Shown here: in pieces, positions 35,401 through 47,000 of the stretch | Layout of the letters: each line of letters starts with the position of its first letter | How positions within the stretch are numbered: the stretch's first letter is position 1 | Assembly: GCA_033032175.1 (NCBI GenBank) | Contig: CM065318.1 | Span: 2,480,001 to 2,544,000 of the forward strand | From: Saturnia japonica | Taxonomy: Eukaryota > Arthropoda > Insecta > Lepidoptera > Saturniidae | Length of the DNA: 64,000 bases | Direction of reading: 5' to 3' | The notes under the pieces: generated by a model | The model's input: the letters and a program-made list of their open reading frames with translations, nothing else | Databases searched by the model: none | Told to the model about the DNA's origin: nothing | Made by a program: the position numbers and the translations under genes

Positions 35401-38400
35401 TTCGGATAGTTGAATATAGTTGTGTCAACTGCCAACTACTGCGCAGTCAGCGTGAATTTTTATTGCAGTCAGCGTGCAGTTTTAACTTCGTGTAGTCGTT
35501 AGAACTACACGCTGATTGCATGCGTACTGCGCAGTCGGTTGGCGGTTTCGATGTATTTGTGTCAACTGCACCATAACCGCATCCAAATCGCAAATATACA
35601 GCTGGCTTGCAATCGGAATCCAGATTTGTCTGTAATAATCCTAATTCTATATTCAAAATAAAAAAAATTATAATGTTATCTACATCTAAAAAAAAATATT
35701 ATAGGAAACAATTGTTCCGGAGTCAGAACGTGAGCTCAAGTATGATTTCTTTTCTTTCAGATTATCGCTTCGGTTTTGAAACATCAAACGGTATTAGGGT
35801 GGAAGAGGCTGGAACTGCAGAAAGTGGTCAAGGAGGTTTCTCATACAAGGGTGACGACGGGAATACTTACACTCTAATTTATACATTAGGAGAGGGTGGC
35901 TTCAAGCCTCAGGGTGAACATTTACCTGTGGCTCCACCAACTCCCGAAGCAATTCTGCAGGCGCTCCAGCAAAACGAACGAGATGAAGCAGCAGGAATTT
36001 TCGATGATGGTATCTTAAAACTTATTAATATTTTAAATCTTTTGCTGGGTTAACTCGATAATTTTGTCTAATTGGATCGCGATCATCATACACCAGGTGT
36101 AATAGCTTAGGCATGTCGCTTTTTGGGATCAGTAGACCGATATCCAGTAATGCAGCAGAGTGGCAAGGATCTGTACCCGACTGTGACCGCCATGTATGTG
36201 TTGATAAGCTCCTCACATTGACTCTATTTTGGTTTGTCGCGCTCGGGGATCAACCAGCGTATATCTGAGAGGATTGAGAGAGGCTGAGAGCATGAAAACG
36301 ACAGCTGGCGATGGATTGCCGATTTATCGGTGGTCGCCGTTGTTTTTGGATCATACTATCCTCACCAGCAGGTATTGTGCCGTAATTTTGTTGTGTTACT
36401 ATAATTAATCCTATATGTTTTAGAGTGAAAGAAACATGTTGAATAATTTCAGTTTTAAGCTATACATGTAAATAATCTATTTTTTTAGCAATCATGGCTC
36501 AGTTGATAGCATGCAAGGTTTCGGTGTCGATCGACGTGAGTTTTAATCTTTAGAACATCACTGAAATCATAACACGGTGGTGGTTTTAAAACACCCGCCT
36601 AACTAGCTACCAGTCTCAAGTTGAAAACCTGTCAACACTCGCCAATCACCTATAGGTGTGTTTCGGTTGCCTTTGAGAGCCCGTTCTCCACTAGGCTTAA
36701 TGTGTGACCATCTAGGATCTCATCGTCAATTAAAAATAAATATTCAGTAACTATTAGTATGTCCGAAGGCAACATCACAAGTCCTTTGAGTCCCTTGGGG
36801 AATGAATTTTTAAAATTCCTTTCTTAGTCCTGTGCAAAATTTATTGCTTCTGGACCCATTGATTTAAGCTGTGTATTATCTATCAGTTATTGTTAAGAAT
36901 TTTATGACATTGGATTATATAGCAAAATTGCAACAAGTCGTTAAATTGTAAATGCTTGATTCTTTAAACTATACCTTTTTTTATATGCTTTGTTATGGTG
37001 TTATGTTAATTGATGGATTTGTGTGTTATCTCGCACTGTTGCTTGGGTAAACAAAATATTAGGAGAGAGAAAAAGATGTCCGTGATTAGATATGAGCTAC
37101 CTCCATTCCCGTTAATTCATGGGATGATAATGATAATATTATAATAATAATATCGCATGAAAGTGTGTCATATGATGATTATTTGTATATACAAGGTGCA
37201 AAACTGAGATGGGTCAGTAAAGGGAACTGTAAAACAATAAGAGATAGAGAAATATAAATCCAATACAACACCAGATACGACACAGTTGAAAGTGTTTACA
37301 ACTTGAAAATACTAAATGCAGTAAAGGGATTGTTACCTGAAAGAGATGCTTATTGAATTAATGACAGTCATTTTAAACATTTCAATAATAAATAATTAAA
37401 TTAGGCATTATTAGATAGGTACAGCGTTTTCTAGCAACATTTATTCCTAACAAATCTATTTACACTTTCAATTATCTATATATTTAACTTTCGGTACCTT
37501 TATAAGCGTATTACGTGCACGGAAGACTGTGAGATTTGGCATGGTTAAAGTTTATATGGAGAAGGAGTGCAGAGAGCTAAAATTTATCTATAATATCTGT
37601 TACTAATATATTAAATTTAATTAATTAATACTGTGAATCGTAACCCGACCAGTGCTATTGAGCTTAGACCCCCCAAAATATTGATATTGTCATTCAGTGA
37701 CAAGTGACATCAAGTGATAAAATATTCACTGTATAGTTAGGTTCATACTGCAAATGTTAAACAGAAAATAGTCTATGATTAAAAAGTTGCTGGTCGAATT
37801 TCGATCATTGGGCGACCGCTAGTTATAATAAAACAACATTAAAAATGTGTAGGAATATTGAAATTCGGTTTTCTGATCTTTAAAATCGATATCATAGTTC
37901 TTTAAAACATATTTCTCTATCTCTTATAGTTCCAAAGTTCCCTCACTGACCCATCTCAATCTTACATCCTTTACAGTCACGGTCATTAAAGTCTATTGAA
38001 CAACTTAAGATTGACCATGATGTTAATAATAACTTTATTTGACCATAATAAGATGCAAAGATATGAGGCTTATTTCTAAGAAATACAATAGTTTTGTTCT
38101 TAATTAATGAAACCTGATGTAGCTGATGTAGCTTACAAGATCATCAAGAGACTTGGCTGACACCTTATTTCATACCATAAGTTTTCGCAGAGCATCAAAT
38201 AAGCTAAGCCTAGTAGAAAACTGGTTCTCAAGTGTAGCTGTCGGAACACAATTATTGGTATTTGGCGACAATTACTTTCATCATGAGGGTGCATTATAAG
38301 AGCAATATAAAAAGCCCTACCACCATGCTATAGTTTCATCATGATGTTTTGCTTCACCAAAAGCTGCAGCAGGCCGATTGCAGGGATTCGAACTAACGTC

Positions 38401-39730
38401 GATCGATGCGGAGTCCGCACACATCACCAAATGAGCCATAATTCCTTCAAATAAACCTGGTGAAGTATATCCTGGGGGTAGATATGAACTAGACATGCCT
38501 TATTAGCTACTTCTAATGTCACACTACTCGACAAAGGATTCTTAGCAAGAAAATACACGGGCTTAATTACTATGACAACATGATAAACAAATTAAAAAAA
38601 ATTGATGACATATCGACTTCGTTGTAATTGCCTAATAATTTTTTTTATCGTAGTACTACAAAGTCCTTGCACTGTCCCTGATGGTAAAGACAGTCAAGCC
38701 AAATACAACGGCGACCACCGAGAGATCGACAAGCCATCGCCGGTCGATGAGAGTCACTAAAGTCACTATAGTCAAAGAGTCACTAAAATCAAAGAGTAAA
38801 AAACGGGTCACTGTGTCAAGTATAGACCCTTACCACCATAGAAAAATGAAGACATCTACTTAACGTGAAAGAATACTTGACGATACAACTAGAACGTATC
38901 TCAAGGCCTTCAGAGGGTATAGCAAAGTTGCATGTCTACTTTTGTTAACACTATTTTTGTATGGAATTGACATATCTATATCAGTAATTTATATCTATCG
39001 GTAACCTCCATCACCATACGAATTAAAAAGTTCTCTGAATTATCGTTGTATTGTGAAGCTGTGAAAACTTCTCCCGGTCACTTGTTCCCTTTTTCATAAG
39101 ACATCGGGTCCTTTAAGCGTAACGTGAAGAGTTATGCAGGCAGCTTCACAGCGGCGACCGAGCTATTATAAAAAAAAATCCTGATCAGGCATGTTAATTC
39201 CATACATTTTTTCGTGTTCCGTTAGCGTTAACGATTGTAGAAAAGAAACATGGCTAGATCACCAACTTTTCTGACGATGTTTATTTATAACCTTCACTAA
39301 AATTAAAAATACAAAACATGCTTAAAGCAGAATCTTAATTGTTGCCTTAATTAAAGGTTGCTCTGACTTTCTAAAAATAAGTAGTGTAAATAAGTTTAAA
39401 TGTACATAAAATCAAGAGAATATTGATAAATAACTTAGGCACTTAGTCACTACAAATGCGTTTCACAATATTGCCTCTGTAGCATTTGTAACTTTGGCCA
39501 AGTGCACCAAATAACTTTTAAAGGTTTCTTAAAAAGGACTTCACCGTCAGCTTAAAGTCTTAACTATTAAGTTTAAAAGATTTCACTTATACACTCTATA
39601 TACCGCATGAGTTAATTGTAAATTACTTTCTGTAATTCCAGGTCAATATCGTCCCAACGAACACGGAGAGTCACATGCGAATTCAGGACAAGCAGCTCTC
39701 GGGTCTTCCAGTCAAAACACGGGGTACTAA
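32425..39730 (+). CDS. RR-1 cuticular protein (chitin-binding), 183 aa, four exons
   Basis: Exons 32425-32433 (MNL), 34151-34355, 35761-36009 and 39642-39730; introns all GT/AG, phases 0, 1, 1. Signal peptide [16 protein letters not shown], then a Gln/Ser-rich spacer (residues 17-60), [10 protein letters not shown] and the extended RR-1 domain: [10 protein letters not shown] (73-82), [17 protein letters not shown] (96-112), [13 protein letters not shown] (115-127), then [21 protein letters not shown], and a short tail ending SQNTGY. The Tyr/Phe residues that stack on chitin in this family are kept; the usual ADE before GF is LGE. Secreted by epidermis; RR-1 proteins are associated with soft, flexible cuticle (family knowledge). 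Introns hold SINEs and MITEs. Choice of start rests on the TATA/initiator and three-codon first exon shared with the other cuticle genes here. Confidence 0.93.
32715..33245 (-). mobile_element. Helitron-like family C copy in intron 1 of the RR-1 gene
   Basis: It shares 'atgccgtcgaccgggctcac', 'acaaaaatatttattgtggg' and the end 'tttagtaaaaagctgttatt ... caattttatttatt' with 18035-18287 and 54157-54645. Confidence 0.5.
33250..33452 (-). mobile_element. Helitron-like element with CTAGCTGGGCC end
   Basis: Starts CTAGCTGGGCCGCAGACGTTG after A and finishes near 'cgacttttatatataaga'. Directly abuts the previous copy, so two elements lie end to end in intron 1. Confidence 0.45.
34395..34520. repeat. 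Dispersed repeat family 3 fragment in intron 2
   Basis: Contains 'gaacagtacaatctaaaaac' and 'ggtggcgaccactgagcg', matching the central part of the family. It begins about 40 bases after the exon 2 donor. Confidence 0.4.
34580..34795 (-). mobile_element. SINE family 1 in intron 2
   Basis: Reverse-strand copy with the B-box complement 'gtattcgaactcac' near 34729-34742 and the A-box side at the right end. Lies antisense to the RR-1 gene. Confidence 0.6.
35370..35620. repeat. Palindromic MITE in intron 2
   Basis: The two halves are imperfect inverted copies: 'aactgccaactactgcgcag' on the left pairs with the complement of 'actgcgcagtcggttggcgg' on the right. 'cagtcagcgtg' occurs twice in the left half, and the centre is a hairpin GTGTAGT/ACTACAC at about 35489-35510. 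Outer arms share 'gtgtcaactgc' in the same orientation, so the structure is complex. It ends about 140 bases before exon 3. Confidence 0.55.
36075..36375 (+). repeat. Dispersed repeat family 4, long copy
   Basis: Best copy of the family: 'catgtcgctttttgggatc', 'gatatccagtaatgcagcag', 'ctgtgaccgccatgtatgtg' and 'gatttatcggtggtcgccgt'. It begins about 65 bases after the exon 3 donor of the RR-1 gene. Confidence 0.5.
36486..36735 (+). mobile_element. SINE family 1 in intron 3
   Basis: Forward copy beginning 'agcaatcatggctcagttga', with 'gtcgatcgacgtgagttt' where the B box is damaged. Confidence 0.55.
37475..37822 (+). mobile_element. Helitron-like family B, full-length 348 bp copy
   Basis: A|TCTATATATTTAACTTTCGG ... 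GGGCGACCGCTAG|T. Collinear with 17225-17578 on the other strand. Sits in intron 3 of the RR-1 gene. Confidence 0.65.
38217..38443 (-). mobile_element. SINE family 1 in intron 3
   Basis: Reverse copy with the B-box complement 'ggattcgaactaacgtcgat' and the head end 'aaatgagccataattcc'. Confidence 0.6.
38645..38760. repeat. Dispersed repeat family 3 fragment in intron 3
   Basis: Contains 'cactgtccctgatggtaaag', 'acaacggcgaccaccgagag' and 'aagccatcgccggtcg'. A reverse fragment of the same family lies at 39090-39180. Confidence 0.5.
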
Positions 39731-39816
39731 TACACTGTAGATAAAGGTTTATAGAAAAATAATCGAATGTAAATATCTAACTAATAGATACAAATTTTCA
39801 GTTGTTCGTTAGATTG

Positions 39817-39822
39817 AATAAA
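39817..39822 (+). terminator. Poly(A) signal AATAAA of the + strand RR-1 gene
   Basis: AATAAA 86 bases after the stop codon at 39728-39730, giving a short 3' UTR. Confidence 0.75.
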
Positions 39823-39849
39823 AAAATATTTTACGTAACTATTATTTTA

Positions 39850-41888
39850 TCATTATGTTAATACTTGAAGCAAAAACTTTGTACACCTTTTTAAGCGTAT
39901 TGCGTGCAAGGAAGACTGAGATTCGGCATGGTTAAAGTTTATATGGAGAAGGAGTGCAGAAAGCTAAAATTTATCTATATCTAGCGGTGTGCCCGCGGAT
40001 CCGCAGGCGTTTCTTACTATGCTATAATTATTGAAATACCTTTATTTTTACTCATATTGTTGACAATCCATATGCCGTATCAATTGAGGAGTGCATGTAT
40101 TTCCCGTGTACAATTAGCATCAAAATCGGATGAAAACTATTATTCTAATGTATAATTTCTAATGTATTATTAACAATTCTTATATGATGTATGTTTTCCG
40201 TTTACAAAATTTGATCAAAATCGGTTGAGAATTGATAAAAATTAAACTTTTTTAATTCTAGAAGTAGTATTGATAATTCTTATACCCCATTAATTATGTA
40301 AATATGTAGTTAGACTTCTCGTTGATAAAATTTCATCATAATCGGTTAAGAATTAATAAAATTTTAATTATTTAATAATTCATATTTTTACGGTTCCGAA
40401 AAGTGTTACTGAAAGTTCTCATTAATTATCATTCATGGAATAACTTATACTTCCCGTGTACATAGTTGAATTAACGAAAATATATTTTTTTTTTTTTTTT
40501 TACGTTATCTAAAAGTAATATTGGACTTTCTTATACCCTATCAACTGACCGATGATATAAGCATCCTATGTATAAAATTTCATAAGAATTGGTCAAGTCG
40601 TTTTTGAGTTATTTCGGACATACAAACAGACAGACTGAAGGACAAAAAAAAATTAATGTTATATTCGTGATCAGTATCGTTCATATATGCGTATCTGGAA
40701 ATCTTGAAAAAATTTCAAAAGTACGGACAAGGCTACAGATTTATTAATATATGTAGCTATATTTATATAAAACAAAAAAAAATCAAAAGAAAATCATAGA
40801 TGGGTTTATCACTATGTGTATTGTAGTCGCAATCAACACCACCCCGCTATATTACTGAATATGCACCGGCTGATTTCGAAACACGACAAACCAAAAGAAA
40901 ATCTTAAATAGGTAATTTTTATACTACTACTACTATGGTACTCTTTGTATGGTATTGTCATTATATGCCAATATGAATCTAACACATTAACCATCCCAAT
41001 AAAACTTCAAAAATAATTAAAATCATACCTTATTGTACCGGCATGCGAGAAGGTTTTTTGAAAAATGTAAAACCCCTTTTATTCCTTTCTTACCAAAAGC
41101 ATAAATATGAATGGGTTCTTCAAACAAACTTTCACCCAAGTTTTATTTTCACCACTTGTGGAATAACACAATGAAATAATTCACTTGTAGCAAAATTGTA
41201 TACAGATAATTTACAATAGGTATATCGCTTGAATATATACACTCCCGCGAGCTGCGGTTTCACAGCGTCATACAATAAAACAATAATTATGCCGTACTAT
41301 GTAGTTAAATAGTTTAATAACACTTGAGCCAATCTTAAAAAGAATACTGGACTATCATTTAATAGGTAATTATTACAAATGCAATAAATTTCTTATTAAG
41401 TATAAAAATGTCAATAAATCAACCGAATTATTTACGTTGACAATGCTGTCATTTCAAATCAACAAAACGGTTGTAATGGAAGCTGATATTTCCCTCTTAC
41501 ACATTTTCATCTCCTATTTTTTAACCTTAAAGTTTTATTTTCACTACAAAAAGTACCCTGTGTCCTTTCCCAAGGTCCAATTTATCTCTATACCATAATT
41601 CATCAAATTGGTTCAGTGGTTTAGGCGTGAAAAAGTAACAGACAGACAGAGTTACTTTCGCATTTATAATATTAGTACGAATATCTGTTACTAATATATT
41701 AAATAAAATAAATTAATACTCCGAATCCTAACCCGACTAGGCCATTGAACTTGACCCTCCAAAAATATTCATATCATATCAAGATAATATTCATTGTTTA
41801 GGTACATGAATACTGCAAATGTCAAACAGAAAATAGTCTATGATCAAAAAGTCGCTAGTCGAATTTCGACCTTAGGGCGATCGCTAGT
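39850..41888 (+). mobile_element. Helitron-like family B copy split by a 1.7-kb insertion
   Basis: The left part (39850-39978) follows the family from TTAATACTTGAAGCAAAAAC to 'aaatttatctata'. The right part resumes at about 41683 with 'atatctgttactaatatatt' and ends GGGCGATCGCTAG at 41888 before T. Uninterrupted copies (37475) join these parts directly, which shows the insertion. Confidence 0.65.
39981..41682 (-). mobile_element. Element inserted into the Helitron-like copy
   Basis: It starts CTAGCGGTGTGCCCGCGGATCC and ends 'cgcatttataatattagta', termini of the same general style as families A and C. The left third holds decayed repeats of about 120 bases with 'aaaatcggttgagaattg'-like phrases (near 40123, 40213, 40331, 40461, 40585), reverse complement of the block at 27310-28690. 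The right part has 'aattggttcagtggtttagg'. No coding sequence recognised. Confidence 0.55.
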
Positions 41889-42084
41889 AAATTATAAAAT
41901 TAATTATAGTACATTAAATTTTGCGCACTCACGGCACTAACACACAAACACCAAATTTATGTATCTAGGTATTGGTCGGTCTCCCGCTACACAGGATTTA
42001 TATCCCGTTTATCTATGATATATATACCGTTTATTAACCAGTGTAATGTCAATTTGGTAATACAGATTTTTGTATTGACTAATT

Positions 42085-42340
42085 GAAATAGGTAACACTA
42101 TTGGCTGATGGTGAAGAAAAACATCGTGAAACCTGAAAGTCTGAGAAATGTTCATATAATACCACTGTATGAGGGGAAATATAGAACTGTTGATTTCTCA
42201 GCGTTTGAAATCGCCAAGATGTTGTGGGCTGGCGTGGTGATTAAATCCGTACCTTTGAATAAAGAGGCTTTGACCAGGATTGGGACACTTACAGGCTTAT
42301 TCTTAGTATTATGTAATGAGTTCAAAAATAATTAAATACA
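42085..42340 (+). mobile_element. SINE/LINE tail-like element
   Basis: Contains 'gatggtgaagaaaaacatcg' and 'gggctggcgtggtgattaaa', and ends 'tgaccaggattgggacactt acaggct', phrases I know from lepidopteran SINEs. The 75-codon open frame across it is judged to be chance. Confidence 0.5.
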
Positions 42341-43130
42341 ATTAAAGTTATTTCAGTGTGTTCTATATTTTTCGGTTTTCCGAGTAACTATTCAAATGTT
42401 TCTTTCGTTAAAAACTTAATTTTATAGACATAAAAAAATAATTAGACATATCTATCAAGTCGTTCTCAAGTGATGCAACGTACAGCATTTATTTTATAAA
42501 CAGCATAAAATGAAGTCCCTTCCCGCTGTCTGTCCCCTATGTACGTTTAGATCTCTTAAACTACGAAACCCATTTGAATGCGTTTTTCACTAACATTTAG
42601 ATAAATTTTTGCGCAAGGTTTATATATATAATACATTCTAATTAAGTTTTTGTATAGTAGGGAAAATTCAAATATTTGTAATCAAGTCGTCGAAAAATAA
42701 TGTTCGGGCGCTTACATGGCTTAAGATGGCTAAACCTTATGAGATACATCAAAATAATGTTGTAAAGAATTGTGGTTCTTCATAAATTTTAGAGAAAAAA
42801 TCGCAATAGCATACGTCTATCTCCTAAGGTTTACTCACAGTAACCATTAATATCATCAACATAATAATTAAAAATATTACGTTATTTGTGAAGCTATTTT
42901 CTCCAATTCAGTATAAGTCTTTAGCCAGATAAGTTTATTAGTTAACTTGGGTATTTAATGTAGATTACGATTCTTCTTTACAGTTTTCCATTTAAATGAA
43001 TACCGTAGAAGATATAACTAGTTCAAAATTATTCGCGACCAAAGAAATCATACATAAAAACCTATGATAAATTGCGCGACGCGAGCTAAGCGTGCTGTTC
43101 GTAACTATGAAGTTACGTAGCATACCATCA
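42341..43130. other. Region between the convergent RR-1 genes, little recognised
   Basis: A+T rich. 42700-42800 has 'gggcgcttacatggcttaag' and 'accttatgagatacatc', remnants of the element also seen at 26480-26540. Nothing coding. Confidence 0.35.
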
Positions 43131-43132
43131 TA

Positions 43133-43285
43133 CCTGTATCCCCGAAGTGTTAGGCAGAGGTGTACATCTACAGTTCGCCGGGTATGTTTTAGGTCCCATG
43201 TAACAGGGGGCGAGCCTATCTATCTGAGAATCGAACCGGACCTCAAGCATATCAGTCGCGTTTAAGACCACTAGGCTAATGAAGC
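43133..43285 (-). mobile_element. SINE family 2 fragment
   Basis: Keeps 'gaggtgtacatctacagttc' and 'gggggcgagcctatc', then jumps to the B-box side 'gagaatcgaaccggacctc', so its middle is deleted. Confidence 0.55.
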
Positions 43286-44004
43286 AGTTATGAAGTTATG
43301 AACAGTCACTATTAAACTGATAAATTCTGAATAAGTCTTTTTAAAACATAAAATATACCACTTTGTAAATTATATCCGTGCGAAGCTGGAGCAGGTCGCT
43401 AGTTTAATTTTTATTGATAAGTATAGTTGAAATGGAAAATAATAAAATTTTAGCTGATCATTGCACCATGACAAATTTATTTTGATGTTGATGTGGTCGC
43501 AATTCAAACGGTAGACGGTCAAATTCAGTAATAATTCAGAAGATTTAAGTTTAAAAGGGATTTATTAACTTAAATCACAACATAAAATATATCAAGTTTA
43601 TTCATAGAATAAATAATATAATATATCGTCATTAATAAGACTATGTTATTATAAATTCACATTTCCAGTAAGTCTTACTTGTAAATATTTATAACAAAAT
43701 TAATACAACCCTTTACTATAACAAAATTAATATTGTTATTTAAACATATTTAAGCCAGTTTAATGACAGAATAAAATGAAATAACAATACGTATAACAAT
43801 ATAAAATTAAATAGAGCATCTCTTCAGCGATGCCATTAGTCGCTTGTAATAATATCTACGTCACTGTGTGCGTAATAACATTTGTCTTCAATAACACGAC
43901 AACAGTTTGTATGTGTGCACTTACAAACGAAGGATAAGTAACTCTATTTAATTTTAAAGTTTTGGTATTAGTAAAAGGATGCATTAGGTCAATGGCATGT
44001 TTAG

Positions 44005-47000
44005 TTAGTACTTGTAGGGCTGTCTGTAACTGGCTGAGGCCTGAGCACGAGCATAGTTCTGCTGAGCTAATCCACCGTCGCCGTATTTGCCCGGGGCGTA
44101 TTGACCTGGAATTTATAAAAAATATGAATTAATTTTATGTTTAGAACCACTATCTGCTACTTCAGAGTTTTAATTTAAATTAATATATAATACTTTAAAT
44201 AATAATATTGTAGTACATTTTACATCGTATTATCAATGTAAATTGAATTGCCAACGTAAAGGAACGGAACAAGTTATGGTGAATGGACTGTACATCACAA
44301 ATTGAATCATGTCTGCCATTACGCAAAATCGTGTCGTCACTGAAATATTGCATGAATCAATTCCTCAAATCATTTTGCGAAAATTATATCTCATGGGTTC
44401 GCCCACATTATTTCGCATGCATTAATGTTAACGAATTAACCTTCATTATTCTGGCGTCAAACAAATTTGAACATTACGTCTAGGACTTTAAAATACATTA
44501 TTATTTGACGATCAAAATTTATGTCGAAAACTAAATTACAAAACTCAGTTACTGAGGTGTTAAGAAGAACGAACTGTATATATATATATATATGTCAGAA
44601 TGTTAGAATTAGTGTTTTGAACGCAATTTATAGTTGGTATTGCGTTTCTCGAGCTTGGGATCTTTGAGAGGTCATTGTAAAACCTTTTGAGGTCAGTAAT
44701 GTATTAGAATTAATGACAATAAGTGTTCTGTGAAGTAATCAAGATTGCAAATTAAGTGATAATGTGGAAGTAATATTGTAATACTTTAGAAGTATTGATA
44801 CGTAGGACAGTATCACAAAAGGTTGACCTTATTTTCTAATTTATGATATGTAACAAAAAAAAAATCATTTTAGGTTTAGCGTATATACTATAATCTCACT
44901 TGATGTTAAATGACGATATGGCCCAAGATAGTCACGCGGATTACCTCGTGGTTGTAAAGTGGCTATCAAACGCACCTGCAGAAACTCAACTATAGGCGCT
45001 TGGCGATAGATTTGCAATTTGAGGGTGGTAGCTAGCATTAAAGAATTATTTATCGCCATGATATATATTTTAATCACGCTGTTTTCCTTCACCGAAAACT
45101 CAGGCTAACTGCAGCGACCTTTGCGTCAAAAAGATACATGTGTAAGATGCGTTATTTAATATTATTATATCTGTACATGTATATTCTTTCTCGTTGTTGT
45201 ATACTAATTACGACATTATTACTTTGATGTTAAAATCTATCAAATTTCATGTATCGTAATGTATTTTGAAATGTTCTTTTTTTGGGAAAAACTTTTGGGT
45301 GGACGGCGCGGCGGCGTTCGTGGATTCTTGTTATTAAAGAGTTCGGTTATATTAATTAGTGTTATTGGTCACACTAACTACCGGGACTAGCGTGAAGATT
45401 ATTCGTGTTCTTATAAGAGTTTTTTTTAAATTATGTATGCACTTAAAGGCATATAGGTATTTCTATTACGTAATTAATTATCCATAGATTTTATACCGCA
45501 TGCCCAAAATATTATGATAAAATATTTGTTTAATATTAAAATAATAGAAAATAGAAGATATTTTTTAACAAAAAAGAATACAAATTTCAATTATTTTCTT
45601 TTCTTGTGTATGTTCAAAGTCGAAGGTCCAATGCCAATGAAATTAAAATAAGACCACCATTGAGGTATCCCCTATTCAGCAAAAAAAGAATTATCTAAAT
45701 CGGATCATAAACAAAGAAGTTATGACTGAACATACATAAAAAAATACATTCGAATTAAGAACCTTTTTCTTTTTTTGTCGGTTATAAATGGATTCCGTCA
45801 CATAATGATGATACTCGCGCAGTTCTCAAATTTATTTTCTTCTAAACGCGACAAAACAAGAATAAATACAAAATGTAATTAGATCTGGCTGAACAAGATA
45901 TACTTCAAACCAAAGTGACTCTATGACGATGTTTCCACGTTACGCTGGTTACGACCTTAAGTTTAAGAAAGGTAGTAATAACATTATGTTGCAATACTGT
46001 TTCCTCTATTACCAATATTAAGTACACATTAACAATGATTCATGTGGATTTAGAAATAACTTGAGATGTGGGTTCAAATTCAGAGACGTTGCGTAATTTA
46101 AACCAATAAAAAATGCTATAAAATGATTTGCTGTAAAAGTTACATATTTATAAAAGATGTAAGTACCTAATTATCAAGTGAAGACCAGGGCTGGTTGTTT
46201 ACAAGCAGCATTTTGCTAAGCTGGGGCCATTTGGTTTCAAATGCCTGTGTTACAAATAAAAACTTTCTATCTCTCTAATTTTTTTGCCAATTTAGAAATG
46301 GATAAAAAATGGTGAATTAATCTTTCTTTCTAATCCTAGAAAGGGATAAAAAAAATTACGGGTTGCACTCCGGGAGTGCCGACAGAAGTGGAAAACTTAT
46401 TTTGGCGCGTTATACATTTTTAGATGGGTACTAGGGTTATTGGGTTATGAATTGCATTTTATTTATGAATTGTATTTTATTAATTATTAGAAACTTTAAA
46501 ATACATTTAATATTCTTTTATGAAAGACGCGTTCGCGGTCTGCTATATGCACACACTATAGCTGCGTCTCGTAACGGTGTCGCGAGTCCAGAGATTTTAT
46601 CTCATCTAAAAATGTGCGTACCGCGCTAAAAGAAGTTTTCACTTTAAAAATTCAGTTGTGAAATAATATCGGATGTTAGTGGCGACATACAGTCGCTAAA
46701 GTCAATATCGATTAAGTAAACTGTATATCAAGTCCTGGATTGCCCGTCTTTAGTAAATATAATATGGATACGGATAAGACTTTGCAGGGTGGTAGGGTAT
46801 CTACAACCAGCAGGATTACGACCACCATATACATTGTTTGTTCCGTTTGACCATCGGTGAGTGTGTAATATACAGCTGCTGAGAGGTTTCTAGGCTGCCG
46901 CGACAGCGATAAATTGCGGATCTCACGTAATCGCCGACGTTTTAGAATTATACTGTAACTCACCATCATCAATGATACCAGCGGCTTCATCGCGAGCGTT

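Noticed and set aside
35607..36053. 148-codon open frame taken as a complete single-exon RR protein
   Set aside because: Its start lies in intron 2 and its end (after DDG) in intron 3. Splice sites at 35761 and 36009 join it to exons with matching phase.
42108..42335. 75-codon open frame as a small gene
   Set aside because: It lies across phrases of a dispersed SINE-like repeat.
45285..45420. GC-rich patch 'ggcgcggcggcgttcg' as a possible 5' exon or promoter
   Set aside because: No splice site or open frame could be tied to it. Left unassigned.
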